This document shows positions 44,566-53,625 of a DNA stretch of 64,000 nt, piece by piece (the stretch's first letter is position 1; every line of letters starts with the position of its first letter). The DNA is from Clostridia bacterium (GTDB lineage: Bacteria; Bacillota; Clostridia; Oscillospirales; CAG-272): contig JAFYMF010000044.1 in the NCBI GenBank assembly GCA_017556745.1, positions 1-64,000 of the forward strand, read 5' to 3'. A program made the translations under genes and the position numbers. Below the pieces are notes generated by a model. The model made no database searches, had not been told where the DNA came from, and saw only the letters and a list, made by a program, of their open reading frames with translations.

Positions 44566-45159
44566 TTATTCAGCAAGACATTTTCTTATATTTTCGGCAA
44601 CAGCCTGTGCAGCAAGCTCCGTGCCCTTATCTGACAGATGAATACCATCATCGCAAATGTTATCAAGATCTGCTCCGATAACTGCGTTAAGATCAGTTAT
44701 CCACACTCCCTTTGAGGTGAGATAACCTGCAAGAATATTATTATAGAGAGCGATCTCCTTATTCCATTCATCTCTCGAAAGATAGCAAAGACTGTTTGGC
44801 TTATTTGGGTTATATCCAAGACCTGCAGGAGTGGTGGTAGCCCAGATAAGTTTATCGGTATAGGTTGTCATATGATCATGTAAACGTCTGTTAAGATACA
44901 GGTACTGTTCGGGAGTAGAAAGAGGAGCCGCATCAGCAAGAGTACGATGATGGTCCCATATACCGTTATTATAATGTATAAGGTCAACCTTCTCAAATCC
45001 CGTCTCATTTACCCAGTTACGAACATTCCATACTGTTTTTAATGTATAAGCGCAGTTGTCCTCAGGAAATCTCACATCACAAATATCCTTAAGTAATTCT
45101 TTTACACGTTCACAGTACTGCTGTCTTATAGAATCGCCGAGGAGAATAACATTTTTCAT
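44566..45159 (-). CDS. SGNH/GDSL-family hydrolase
   Basis: A 197-residue cytosolic protein. Block I is VILLGDSIR with the nucleophile Ser; Asp-x-x-His is CDDGIHLSDKG near the C-terminus; YNNGIWDHHRT marks the oxyanion-hole region. Probably an esterase acting on acetylated sugars, since it sits 24 bp downstream of a glycosidase-like gene on the same strand. The ATG at 45159 follows TGGAGAGAA. Confidence 0.85.
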   Translation of the reverse strand: MKNVILLGDSIRQQYCERVKELLKDICDVRFPEDNCAYTLKTVWNVRNWVNETGFEKVDLIHYNNGIWDHHRTLADAAPLSTPEQYLYLNRRLHDHMTTYTDKLIWATTTPAGLGYNPNKPNSLCYLSRDEWNKEIALYNNILAGYLTSKGVWITDLNAVIGADLDNICDDGIHLSDKGTELAAQAVAENIRKCLAE

Positions 45160-45183
45160 TTTTCTCTCCATTTCAGTAAGATA

Positions 45184-47145
45184 TTACAAATTTATAATTT
45201 TAAATTCATTCTCGCCAAGGGTGTAACTCTCACCACATACGGTAACAGTCTCGGTAGTCTTCTCAGGGTTCCAGATGACTACAAGCTGTTTTCCGTCGGG
45301 ACTTTCAAAAACATTGGCTATAACTGTATCAGCCTTCTGTGCTTCGTCATAGGTACCTGCGTATTTACCGTCGTAGAAGAACTCTCTGTACTCTTCCTTT
45401 ATGTCAAGCAAGTATTTTAGATGCTTACCGTATTCCGGTTGACCTGAAATATCGATGAGTCGGCCGCGATATATGGAAACGTCGTATCTGAGGCCGTATA
45501 CGAAAGCCATATTCAGCTGAACCTTAAAATCATCTCTCTCATCGTGACAGAAGCGGTTTGAAATCACAGTTTCCGGGAATGTGTATCTGTAAAGAGCAGT
45601 GAAATTACCGGTATCCCAGTCGGCATTAAGCAGACCGTGAATAAAATCAAAATGCTGTGAATAGCAGTCTGTCGCATTTTCGGTACCCATACCCTTTCCC
45701 TCAGGAAGGATGTCTCTGATAGCCTTGACGTTTCTCAGTTTGAAATAAGCATCCAGGTCAGCTCTGGGACCGTGGTGATGACTCTTATCAAAGCACAGAT
45801 GAGGATCGTGTCCTCCGATCTGATCGTAGAAAATTGCATCAGGATCAAAGGAAAGCTTGACCTTTGCATTCTCTATGAGCTTGTTTTTCCAGCTGTCAGT
45901 TGCGTGACATGCCGCAGTAAAGGACTTGTGACCGTGAGTTCTGAGCATGGAACCGTGGTCACCGAACATATAGTACTCACGGTATTCGACACCCTCAATA
46001 TTCTTCTTTGATACCTTATGACCTTCGGTCTTATAATAATCGCCGGTAACGTCAATAAGAACACCATTGTTGTAAAGGATAACATGACCACCCATTTCGC
46101 GGATAGTCTGAATAGCCTTCTTTAATTCTTCTGCTCCGCCAAGATCATCGTCAGGCTCGTACACGGGATAACCGTTGTCAAAGCATCCCTTCCACCATCC
46201 GAACACAAGCAGGGTATCAAGGCCTACCTTTCTGCCGTTTTCATATATCTTCACAAGATCGGTGTACTTAAAGTATATACGGCCAAACTGATGCTTAAGT
46301 ATTATTCTCTGCCAGCCGGGAGAGTCCTTGATCCATTCTATCGGCTTTACCGGTCTGTACCAGCTGTCTGCCCAAGCTCTGTATATATCCGCACCTTTCT
46401 TCCAGTTACCCTCAATGAGAGAGATAACACCCTTACCGCAGGTTATCTTCTCGCCCTTCTCTGCTACCGGGAACTGGGCAATATTGAACACGAGCTCATC
46501 CTTCTGCTTTCTTGGTGCACCTCCGAGAGAAAGGTTGACGGTTCTGAAATCCTCATCATGACGACCCACGTACAAGAAATGGCCGTTACTCTCAACACCG
46601 TACCATGCCATACTCATAGGAAAAGGATAAGCAAGGTGAGTCCACACGTGATCATAATCCGCAGTTACGTACTCTGTGTGACCGCCTTTTACAAAGCTCA
46701 TAGGATCTTTATATTTAAGACCGAGGCCAAACGGAAGATACAAAATATCTTCTTTAAAATTATCGTTTGCAATAGCCTCAAGATCAACAAATGGGCAGGA
46801 CACCTCATTCACGCGGACATCGGAATTATTTTCCACTTCCGCGTAATATTCCATTGTTTCTCCTACGGTCTTCATATAGATATTAAGCTTGATATCATAC
46901 TGACGACCGAATTCATCCGTCAGTGAATCATATGTAATAACGATGTCATCATCCTTACCGATAACTCTTCCCTTTTGCTGACTTGAAAATACCGCTATCT
47001 CACGTTCCATTCCATTGTCAAGAAAAAGTCTAAAGAAATCGTGTTTTTTCGGGGATGCTGTTGGAAGTCCGTCTGCAAACCATCTAACGCTTTCAGCTGT
47101 ATCACTAGTCTCAAAAACCAATTTTCCGCCATGTACGTAAAACAT
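45184..47145 (-). CDS. DUF6259 glycoside-hydrolase-like protein
   Basis: A 653-residue cytosolic protein with an N-terminal beta-sandwich, a central TIM-barrel and a C-terminal beta domain (KQLVVIWNPEKTTETVTVCG). The barrel part has TLLVFGWWKGCFDNGYPVYE, GGHVILYNNG, DAIFYDQIGG and GMGTENATD, which resemble the catalytic strands of alpha-galactosidase-like (clan GH-D/GH36-type) enzymes. Asp in FYDQ and Glu in GTEN are candidate catalytic residues. Strong AGGAGG before the ATG. Forms an operon with the SGNH hydrolase. The substrate is unknown. Confidence 0.75.
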   Translation of the reverse strand: MFYVHGGKLVFETSDTAESVRWFADGLPTASPKKHDFFRLFLDNGMEREIAVFSSQQKGRVIGKDDDIVITYDSLTDEFGRQYDIKLNIYMKTVGETMEYYAEVENNSDVRVNEVSCPFVDLEAIANDNFKEDILYLPFGLGLKYKDPMSFVKGGHTEYVTADYDHVWTHLAYPFPMSMAWYGVESNGHFLYVGRHDEDFRTVNLSLGGAPRKQKDELVFNIAQFPVAEKGEKITCGKGVISLIEGNWKKGADIYRAWADSWYRPVKPIEWIKDSPGWQRIILKHQFGRIYFKYTDLVKIYENGRKVGLDTLLVFGWWKGCFDNGYPVYEPDDDLGGAEELKKAIQTIREMGGHVILYNNGVLIDVTGDYYKTEGHKVSKKNIEGVEYREYYMFGDHGSMLRTHGHKSFTAACHATDSWKNKLIENAKVKLSFDPDAIFYDQIGGHDPHLCFDKSHHHGPRADLDAYFKLRNVKAIRDILPEGKGMGTENATDCYSQHFDFIHGLLNADWDTGNFTALYRYTFPETVISNRFCHDERDDFKVQLNMAFVYGLRYDVSIYRGRLIDISGQPEYGKHLKYLLDIKEEYREFFYDGKYAGTYDEAQKADTVIANVFESPDGKQLVVIWNPEKTTETVTVCGESYTLGENEFKIINL

Positions 47146-47218
47146 ATTACCTCCTACGCAGAAATACCTGCTTAAAAAATAAAATTCAAAAATTTAATTA
47201 TATAAACGTCTGTATATA

Positions 47219-47698
47219 TCAAAGAATTTTCTCACAGACGTAATAATCATGTCCGTATCTGTAGGTTTCGCCGATAAATTCAAATCCCAGTGATCTGTAG
47301 GTATTCACTGCAGGGGGATTCGATTTCGCCGCCAGCAAATGAACCGAAGAAACACCCTGAGACGATAGTTTATCTATAAGTATTGATACCATTTTCGAGG
47401 CATACCCCTTTCCCTGATGGGAGGGAGATATTGCTATCCTGGATATTTCCCTGTGGGTACCGTCATTTATTTGCCAAAAAGGCAGATCATCATCCTCGGC
47501 TACCGGTTCAACCGAAGCACAGCCAATTATCTCTTCGTTATCCTTCAGTACGTAGAGGCACCCGGCGGCCTCGTCATTTTCTGCATCACTACGGGTAGGA
47601 TATAACTCGTTCCAAACGCAGTATTCACCCTTTTTTACCTCATCATATATCTCTGTGACGCGAGATATATGATCGGAAGTTGCCAGTATAAGCTCCAT
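47219..47698 (-). CDS. GNAT family N-acetyltransferase
   Basis: A 159-residue protein. ISRIAISPSHQGKGYASKMV is the acetyl-CoA-binding motif and SNPPAVNTYRSLGFEFIGET is motif B. It belongs to the RimI-like group; the substrate is unknown. It lies 9 bp after the flavin reductase gene on the same strand and probably shares its transcript. Confidence 0.88.
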   Translation of the reverse strand: MELILATSDHISRVTEIYDEVKKGEYCVWNELYPTRSDAENDEAAGCLYVLKDNEEIIGCASVEPVAEDDDLPFWQINDGTHREISRIAISPSHQGKGYASKMVSILIDKLSSQGVSSVHLLAAKSNPPAVNTYRSLGFEFIGETYRYGHDYYVCEKIL

Positions 47699-47707
47699 AG
47701 AACTCCT

Positions 47708-48637
47708 TTATTTCTTGTTTTTCTCTTTTGAACGTTTATCGTTTATTATAGTCATGTGTTCCTTGGTTATGAGTTCGACGTTATTTTCCCTTGCCCAGTC
47801 AACACATCCGCGGAGAACGAGAGGAAGAAAAACCCTGGGTACCGCAAGCACGGTTTCAAGTGCCTCATCGGTGAATTTTATTTTATCATCAACTCTGTCT
47901 GCCGCATATCTTACAGAATGGATAGAAGCCTTTCTCATTTGAAGCAGCTCCGCACGCATTCTTCTCTTTCTGTGAAACCAGAAATTCTTTGAGTCTCTGT
48001 AGCCGTAATCTACGGGGAGAGGAGGAAAATCCCCTGCCTTTACTCCGTTTATAATTGCATCACGGTACTTTTTCTTCATTAGGATCTTGTCTACCCGCAA
48101 AATAAAATGAGCACCAAACTTACTTGTTATCCCGTTAAAATCGTGATACGGTCCTTCGTAACCGTTAATCTCACCCGGAAGATCCCTGTCTGCTCCGTCA
48201 AGTTCACGCATCCAGGTACACTCTATTACCTCAATGGCATCTGTCATTACCATAGGACGGATATCCTCAGGAGATTCCTCTTCTATCAGGCTTTTTTCCA
48301 GATTAAACTTGCATTTCGGCATTTTTTCCGACGGTTTATCCCCGGGCCAAGACAGCTTGACCGACTCCTTAAAGGTTTTTGGGGAATCGTCTATAAAATT
48401 CAGAGCACATTTGCCGTTTCTCAGAATATTCTGAGCGGTGTTCGATGAATTACGGCAGCAAAGGAGCATTGCATAGTAATCCTTCCCTGCAACGTAATAT
48501 GGCTGTACCAAGGAGTAGGGGCCGAGATTTGTACTTCCGTCCTCACAAAGAGTACTTATAAGCACGGTCGGCATAGGAAAGAAAAGTGATGTCTGATAAA
48601 AATTATCTACTATTCTGAGATTTTCAAAACTGCTCAT
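47708..48637 (-). CDS. Flavin reductase-like FMN-binding protein with PCP_red-like C-terminal domain
   Basis: A 309-residue protein. Residues 1-200 are a flavin-reductase-like split barrel (MPTVLISTLCEDGSTNLGPY, LCCRNSSNTAQNILRNGKCA, FGAHFILRVDKILMK). Residues about 255-305 (FTDEALETVLAVPRVFLPLV, RENNVELITKEHMTIINDKR) resemble the small helical PCP_red domain found at the C-terminus of light-independent protochlorophyllide reductase subunit B and some redox proteins. This pairing is unusual. The role is unknown; it probably binds FMN. Confidence 0.7.
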   Translation of the reverse strand: MSSFENLRIVDNFYQTSLFFPMPTVLISTLCEDGSTNLGPYSLVQPYYVAGKDYYAMLLCCRNSSNTAQNILRNGKCALNFIDDSPKTFKESVKLSWPGDKPSEKMPKCKFNLEKSLIEEESPEDIRPMVMTDAIEVIECTWMRELDGADRDLPGEINGYEGPYHDFNGITSKFGAHFILRVDKILMKKKYRDAIINGVKAGDFPPLPVDYGYRDSKNFWFHRKRRMRAELLQMRKASIHSVRYAADRVDDKIKFTDEALETVLAVPRVFLPLVLRGCVDWARENNVELITKEHMTIINDKRSKEKNKK

Positions 48638-48655
48638 ATTGTTCGTCTATACCTT

Positions 48656-49456
48656 TTATTTAAGTATTTGTTTTATTATAAAGAATTGCAGTCGCTTTGG
48701 CAAAGCTGAAAGGATCAACAAAAGCGGGTTACGGTTTATGGAATATGCAAAGGCAGGTTTTCTTTTGTCGAAAATTTTCCTGACCTTTTCGGCTATTTTT
48801 CTCGGTGAGATACGTCGAGCTTCCACGCCGTCAACTATCTTTTTGAATCTTGCGGCATTGCAGGAATAAAGTCCGGTATTTTTACAGAACTCATCAAGAG
48901 CATCGGTAGACACGCCGATCATCCCGGTATCAACCGCCCCCGCCCGAAGAACGGATACGGATATTCCCAGAAGCTGAAGCTCCATTCTCAGTGAATACGC
49001 GTATTTATCAAGTGCCGCCTTAGATACCGCATATACCCCTGTAAAAGGGAGAGGATCAAGCGGAGCAAGCTCACTTGTAGTTATCAGTATTTTGCTTCCT
49101 TTGCTAAGAAGAGAGATAAAAGTGCGGTTTACAAGGTAAACTCCGAAAAGATTCACCTTGAATATTTTCTCGAACTCTCCCCTCTCCATCTCCACAAGAG
49201 AATCAAGCATATATATGCCTGCAAAATGAAGGATCGCATACAGATTGTCGGTGATCCCTCTTACCTCAGAAAAAGCTCGCAATACACTTTCTTCATCGGT
49301 AACATCACAGCGAATATACCTGATTCCGTCTTCATATCCTTCATTCCTATCAAGAACGATAACGTTATAACCGTCATCTCTGAAACGCAAAGCAACGGCA
49401 GCACCCATTCCTCCGGTACCACCGGTTATAAGAATGTATTTCATCTCGTCACTCAT
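48656..49456 (-). CDS. Short-chain dehydrogenase/reductase
   Basis: A 266-residue SDR. NAD(P)-binding GGTGGMGAAVALRF, HFAG, catalytic Ser in LITTSE and YAVSK are present. The C-terminal 60 residues are basic and hydrophobic and may touch the membrane. The start at 49456 overlaps the PatB-like stop by 4 nt (ATGA), implying translational coupling; a second ATG four codons later is possible. Confidence 0.88.
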   Translation of the reverse strand: MSDEMKYILITGGTGGMGAAVALRFRDDGYNVIVLDRNEGYEDGIRYIRCDVTDEESVLRAFSEVRGITDNLYAILHFAGIYMLDSLVEMERGEFEKIFKVNLFGVYLVNRTFISLLSKGSKILITTSELAPLDPLPFTGVYAVSKAALDKYAYSLRMELQLLGISVSVLRAGAVDTGMIGVSTDALDEFCKNTGLYSCNAARFKKIVDGVEARRISPRKIAEKVRKIFDKRKPAFAYSINRNPLLLILSALPKRLQFFIIKQILK

Positions 49457-50655
49457 ATAAAAACATATTTTGTCATTCTGTAAAATGCCTCTCTGAGTCT
49501 TGACATGGGGAGTGCTAAATTAAGTCTGATATGCATATCTCCACCGTGCTGACGTCCGTCCTGCCAGGCGACACCTACATCCCATCCACGTTTCAGCAGC
49601 CCATCAATGGTCATTCCCTTCCACTCAAGCCATTCTCTGCAGTCGAGGAATAACATATATGTACCCTCAGGCTTTGACACATTTATTTTACTGAAATTAT
49701 CCTTAATATATTTATAAGCAAATTCTATATTTTCTGTAATAGTCTCGCAAAGCTCGTCAACCCACTCTTGTCCCTCCTTGCTGTAAGCTCCTATCAGAGC
49801 GTGCATTGAAAGCACGTTCATGGAATTATAGTGGGAAAGTGAGGCTTCCTTATCCACTCTGGATTTAATACGCTTGTTGTAAATTATATGATACGCACCT
49901 ATAAGTCCCGCGAGATTAAAGGTTTTCGAGGGAGCATAAAGTGCAACTGTTCTGTTTCTTGCATCATCCGAAACCGATTGTGTAGGAATATGCTTGTTAC
50001 CTCGGAGGATAATATCTGACCATATCTCATCAGATACAACGAAGACGTCATGACGGCGATAAATATCCATCACCCGTTCTATTTCCCATCTTTCCCACAC
50101 ACGTCCGGTGGGGTTGTGAGGCGAACAGAATACTGCCGCATGAATACCGTTATCTACTATCTTCTTCTCCATGTCGTCAAAGTCAATTCGCCACACTCCG
50201 TCACTGTCGATATACAGAGGACTTGTAATTATTTTATATCCTGCGTTATCAAGAGAATAAGTAAATCCAAGATAGGTGGGACCGTGAAGCAAAATTTTAT
50301 CACCACGTGAACAAAATGTTGCTATGGCAGAAAGGAGACCGCCGAGAACACCGTTCTCGTATCCTATATGTTCCGGAAGAAGATCTTTTGTACCGTTTCT
50401 TTCCTCTTGCCAACGGATAATACTGTCAAAATAATCCGGTGACGGGTCATAATAACCAAATGCAGGGTGAGACGCTCTTTTGATTATCGCTTCGGTAACT
50501 GTAGAAACAGTAGGAAAATTCATATCAGCTACCCACATCGGTATAACGTCAAAGTCCTCCCTGGGCATATCAGGTGCCCAACCTGAGCCAAGACCGTCTA
50601 TTGCCAGGGCATCCTTTCCTGACCTATCCATAACGGTAGTAAAATCATACTTCAA
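49453..50655 (-). CDS. patB: PatB/MalY-type pyridoxal-phosphate aminotransferase (cystathionine beta-lyase family)
   Basis: A 400-residue class I/II aminotransferase-fold protein. VIPMWVADMNFPT, FCSPHNPTGRVWERWEIERV and YAPSKTFNLAGL (PLP lysine) are the MalY/PatB signatures. It cleaves C-S bonds of cystathionine or related substrates. The start is a TTG at 50655, supported by GGAGG 9 nt upstream and by a good promoter; an ORF reading 34 codons longer would begin inside that promoter. First gene of the unit running into the SDR gene. Confidence 0.9.
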   Translation of the reverse strand: MKYDFTTVMDRSGKDALAIDGLGSGWAPDMPREDFDVIPMWVADMNFPTVSTVTEAIIKRASHPAFGYYDPSPDYFDSIIRWQEERNGTKDLLPEHIGYENGVLGGLLSAIATFCSRGDKILLHGPTYLGFTYSLDNAGYKIITSPLYIDSDGVWRIDFDDMEKKIVDNGIHAAVFCSPHNPTGRVWERWEIERVMDIYRRHDVFVVSDEIWSDIILRGNKHIPTQSVSDDARNRTVALYAPSKTFNLAGLIGAYHIIYNKRIKSRVDKEASLSHYNSMNVLSMHALIGAYSKEGQEWVDELCETITENIEFAYKYIKDNFSKINVSKPEGTYMLFLDCREWLEWKGMTIDGLLKRGWDVGVAWQDGRQHGGDMHIRLNLALPMSRLREAFYRMTKYVFI

Positions 50656-50697
50656 AGAAAAATTCCTCCGATGATAGAAATCTTTTGTTATATATTC

Positions 50698-50726
50698 ATT
50701 ATAATATTCACACAAGCAAAAAGCAA
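50698..50726 (-). promoter_or_regulatory. Promoter of the PatB-SDR unit
   Basis: On the minus strand TTGCTT (50726-50721), 17 nt, TATAAT (50703-50698). Confidence 0.6.
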
Positions 50727-50750
50727 GTATAATTATTGTCCCACTCTTCT

Positions 50751-50779
50751 TTGACAAAATGTTTCCTTCGTGATATACT
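50751..50779 (+). promoter_or_regulatory. Promoter of the MATE gene
   Basis: Consensus TTGACA (50751-50756), 17 nt, TATACT (50774-50779). Confidence 0.8.
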
Positions 50780-50819
50780 TATATCATTGTAATCATGTAT
50801 CGAAAGAAGGTTAAACAAT

Positions 50820-52190
50820 TTGGCAAACAAAAGTCTATCTAAAGATTTTACACAAGGTAATATAATACGTCAGCTTTTTTTCTTTGCTCTTCCGTTCATG
50901 GCATCAAACGCACTGCAGGTACTGTACAGTACTATAGATATGGTTATAGTTGGAAAGTTTGTAGGAACGGCAGGTCTGTCCGCAGTTTCCCAAAGTAGCC
51001 AGATAGTAAACTTTGCTACTATGGTTTGTCTCGGTTTTTCAAACGCGGGACAAGTACTTCTGTCTCAGGCACTGGGAGCAAAAAAGAAAAAAGAAATGAA
51101 CGATATAATCGGTACTCTTTTTATTTCGGTAGTAATTCTTGCCGTCATCCTCTCATCTGCCTTTCTTATCTGTCGAACATTAATTCTCGACGTTATGAAA
51201 ATACCCACTGAGTCTTACTCAATGTCAATGGACTATCTGATAATTTGCAGCGGCGGTCTGATCTTTACCGCAGGTTATAATCTGGTATCCGCAGTTCTCA
51301 GAGGCATGGGAGATGCTAAACGTCCTCTTCTCTTTATCGGTATCGCTTCGATTACAAATCTCATTCTTGACTTGCTTTTTACCGGTCTTTTCGGCTGGGG
51401 TGTCGCAGGTGCCGCTTGGGCTACCATTATAGGGCAGGCGGTGTCATTTGCTTTCTCTATTTGGTATCTTTATAAAAAGAAAGAATCCTTCGGCTTCGAC
51501 TTTAAAAAGGAAAGCTTCAGGATCAACGGCAAATATCTCGGCATGATCGCTTCTCTCGGTACACCTATGGCTATCCAGTCCGGATTCATCAATCTTTCCA
51601 TGCTATATGTTAACTCACTCATAAATGACGTAGGAGTTGTAGCATCCGCTACCTTTGGTGTAGGAGTACGTATAGACGATATTATCAACAAGATATCCCA
51701 AGGTATACAGTACGCAGCTATGCCTATGATAAGCCAAAATATAGGTGCCGGTAACAAAGAGAGAGCTAAACAGGTGGTCTACAAGGCTTGGATCTTTTCC
51801 TTCGTCTTTACAGTTTTCTTCTTAATTTTATATGTGCTTCTCGGCAAGCAGATGTTTATGCTATTCTCAGACGATACACTCGTACACGATATGTCGAGTA
51901 CATTTATAATGGCAATACTTTGGATGTTCCCCGCTTTTGCCGTAATGCGTGGAAGCGGTGCCTTTATTCAAGGCATCGGAAATGCCCGTCTCGGTATGGT
52001 ACTTGCAATACTTGACGGTGTTGTTCTGAGAATAGGCTTAAGCTGGCTTTTCGGTATTGCTCTCAATATGGGCTTTTACGGTTTTGTTCTCGGATACGGT
52101 CTTGCACCTTACGGATATGCAATACCGAGTCTGATATATTTTCTTCTCGGCAGATGGCAAAAGAAGAAGACGTTAGCAGAAAAAATGTAA
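50820..52190 (+). CDS. MATE family multidrug/metabolite exporter
   Basis: A 456-residue membrane protein with 12 predicted helices in two related halves. NIIRQLFFFALPFMASNALQ and TIDMVIVGKFVGTAGLSAVS begin the first MatE domain; LGTPMAIQSGFINLSMLYVN begins the second. It should extrude cationic compounds with Na+ or H+. The start codon is TTG at 50820 with AGAAGG upstream. Confidence 0.9.
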   Translation: MANKSLSKDFTQGNIIRQLFFFALPFMASNALQVLYSTIDMVIVGKFVGTAGLSAVSQSSQIVNFATMVCLGFSNAGQVLLSQALGAKKKKEMNDIIGTLFISVVILAVILSSAFLICRTLILDVMKIPTESYSMSMDYLIICSGGLIFTAGYNLVSAVLRGMGDAKRPLLFIGIASITNLILDLLFTGLFGWGVAGAAWATIIGQAVSFAFSIWYLYKKKESFGFDFKKESFRINGKYLGMIASLGTPMAIQSGFINLSMLYVNSLINDVGVVASATFGVGVRIDDIINKISQGIQYAAMPMISQNIGAGNKERAKQVVYKAWIFSFVFTVFFLILYVLLGKQMFMLFSDDTLVHDMSSTFIMAILWMFPAFAVMRGSGAFIQGIGNARLGMVLAILDGVVLRIGLSWLFGIALNMGFYGFVLGYGLAPYGYAIPSLIYFLLGRWQKKKTLAEKM

Positions 52191-52211
52191 TTCCCGGAAT
52201 AGTCTTATATT

Positions 52212-52240
52212 TTGTAAAAATATACTTGCATTATTATAAA
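52212..52240 (+). promoter_or_regulatory. Probable promoter of the PHP gene
   Basis: TTGTAA (52212-52217), 17 nt, TATAAA (52235-52240), with a leader of about 150 nt. Confidence 0.5.
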
Positions 52241-52395
52241 ATTAGATGTAAAATAACAGTAGTAATCTAAAAAGACAAGTATATAACTTCGTAATGATTT
52301 ATGTGAAAGTTTGCTTGTCTTGTTATAAAACATTAAACACACTTGAATTTAAGCAGGCTTTTATACCGCCGTATGGTGACAAAACGGAGGTTAAT

Positions 52396-53310
52396 ATGAA
52401 AATACGTCAACAGGCCTTTGAACCAAACAAAAAGATGCTCAAAGGTGGACTTCATTGCCACACCACACGTTCTGACGGAAGTGGAGACCCTGATGCAGTT
52501 ATCAGATATCACTATGATCACGGTTATGATTTTCTTTCAGTAACCGATCATAATATATATAATTACGAGAACTTTGCTCCTGATGTTCCCATTACCATAG
52601 TTCCGGGATTTGAATTCGGTCTTGATAACGATGCCGGATGTGAGGATTACCATACCGTTTGTCTCGGTCAGGAAAAGAAAAATGGAAATCCGTATGAGCA
52701 GGATGAAATAATCTGTCAGCAGACGAAAACGCCGGAAGAGCATCAGAAATTCCTTGATGAATTTCGTGCTAATAATCAGCTTATTTTCTATTGTCATCCC
52801 GAGTGGAGCGGAACTCCTGCTCGTTCCTTTGAAAATTTCAGGGGATATTTTGCTTACGAGATATACAACAGCGGCTCACATTTTGACAACGATATGGATA
52901 AAGATGCAAGTTATTGGGACGAATTGTTAGGCCAAGGCAAAAGGATATTCGGCGTTGCCGTTGATGACGGTCATCCAATGTGGCATCACTGTAACGGTTG
53001 GGTAATGGTGAATGCAGAAAACAACGTAAAAGATATTTTGAACGCTCTTGAAAACGGTAAATTTTACTCATCCTGCGGTCCAGAGATATATGATTTTTAC
53101 GTTGACGGCAACACTGTCGTAGTAGAGTGCTCGGATGTATCATTAATACGTCTCCACTGCGCAAAGCATCCCACAAGAGTTGTAAGATCTGACGATAAAG
53201 GAATAACTCACGCTGAATTCAAAATAAATGATAGTTATCCTTACATTCGCATTTCCATTGTCGACAAAGACGGTAAAAAAGCATGGACCAATCCAATCTT
53301 TTTGGATTGA
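52396..53310 (+). CDS. PHP-domain phosphoesterase-like protein
   Basis: A 304-residue protein. The PHP metal sites are visible: GGLHCHTTRSDG, YDFLSVTDHN, VPGFEFGLD and IFYCHPEWSG, then GVAVDDGH. The C-terminal part (about 240-304) is a small beta domain. Homologues with this layout lack a proven substrate. The ATG at 52396 has ACGGAGG upstream; an extension of 34 codons would cross the leader. Confidence 0.85.
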   Translation: MKIRQQAFEPNKKMLKGGLHCHTTRSDGSGDPDAVIRYHYDHGYDFLSVTDHNIYNYENFAPDVPITIVPGFEFGLDNDAGCEDYHTVCLGQEKKNGNPYEQDEIICQQTKTPEEHQKFLDEFRANNQLIFYCHPEWSGTPARSFENFRGYFAYEIYNSGSHFDNDMDKDASYWDELLGQGKRIFGVAVDDGHPMWHHCNGWVMVNAENNVKDILNALENGKFYSSCGPEIYDFYVDGNTVVVECSDVSLIRLHCAKHPTRVVRSDDKGITHAEFKINDSYPYIRISIVDKDGKKAWTNPIFLD

Positions 53311-53339
53311 CCTTCAAATAACAAAGAAAGGAAATCACC

Positions 53340-53576
53340 ATGGACATTCTCAAGAAACTATTTCCCCTTTCCTTTAAAGCAAAGGATGTCGCATCTCTCA
53401 TAATCTACATCATTATTTACCTCGTTGTAGGTGCAATCGGCGGAGTACTTATCGGTGTTCTCGCAGGCCTTCCCATCATCGGAATCATTTTCATACTGAT
53501 CGGTTCACTTATTGACATTTATGTTCTTGCCGGTATAGTAATCGCTATTCTTGACTACCTTAAAGTACTTAAATAA
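53340..53576 (+). CDS. Small hydrophobic membrane protein
   Basis: A 78-residue protein with two predicted transmembrane helices (LIIYIIIYLVVGAIGGVLIG and IIGIIFILIGSLIDIYVLAG) and short charged ends. AAAGGAAATC precedes the ATG. It follows the PHP gene by 29 bp and ends at a strong terminator. No family is recognised. Alternative explanations such as a chance ORF are unlikely given the site spacing and its codon use. Confidence 0.75.
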   Translation: MDILKKLFPLSFKAKDVASLIIYIIIYLVVGAIGGVLIGVLAGLPIIGIIFILIGSLIDIYVLAGIVIAILDYLKVLK

Positions 53577-53583
53577 TTAAAAC

Positions 53584-53624
53584 AAAAAAATATCGGATAT
53601 CCGGCAGGATATCCGATATTTTTA
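53584..53624. terminator. Bidirectional terminator
   Basis: AAATATCGGATATCC, loop GGCA, GGATATCCGATATTT between A and T tracts; serves the convergent small membrane protein and PurF-like genes. Confidence 0.9.
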
Positions 53625-53625
53625 T

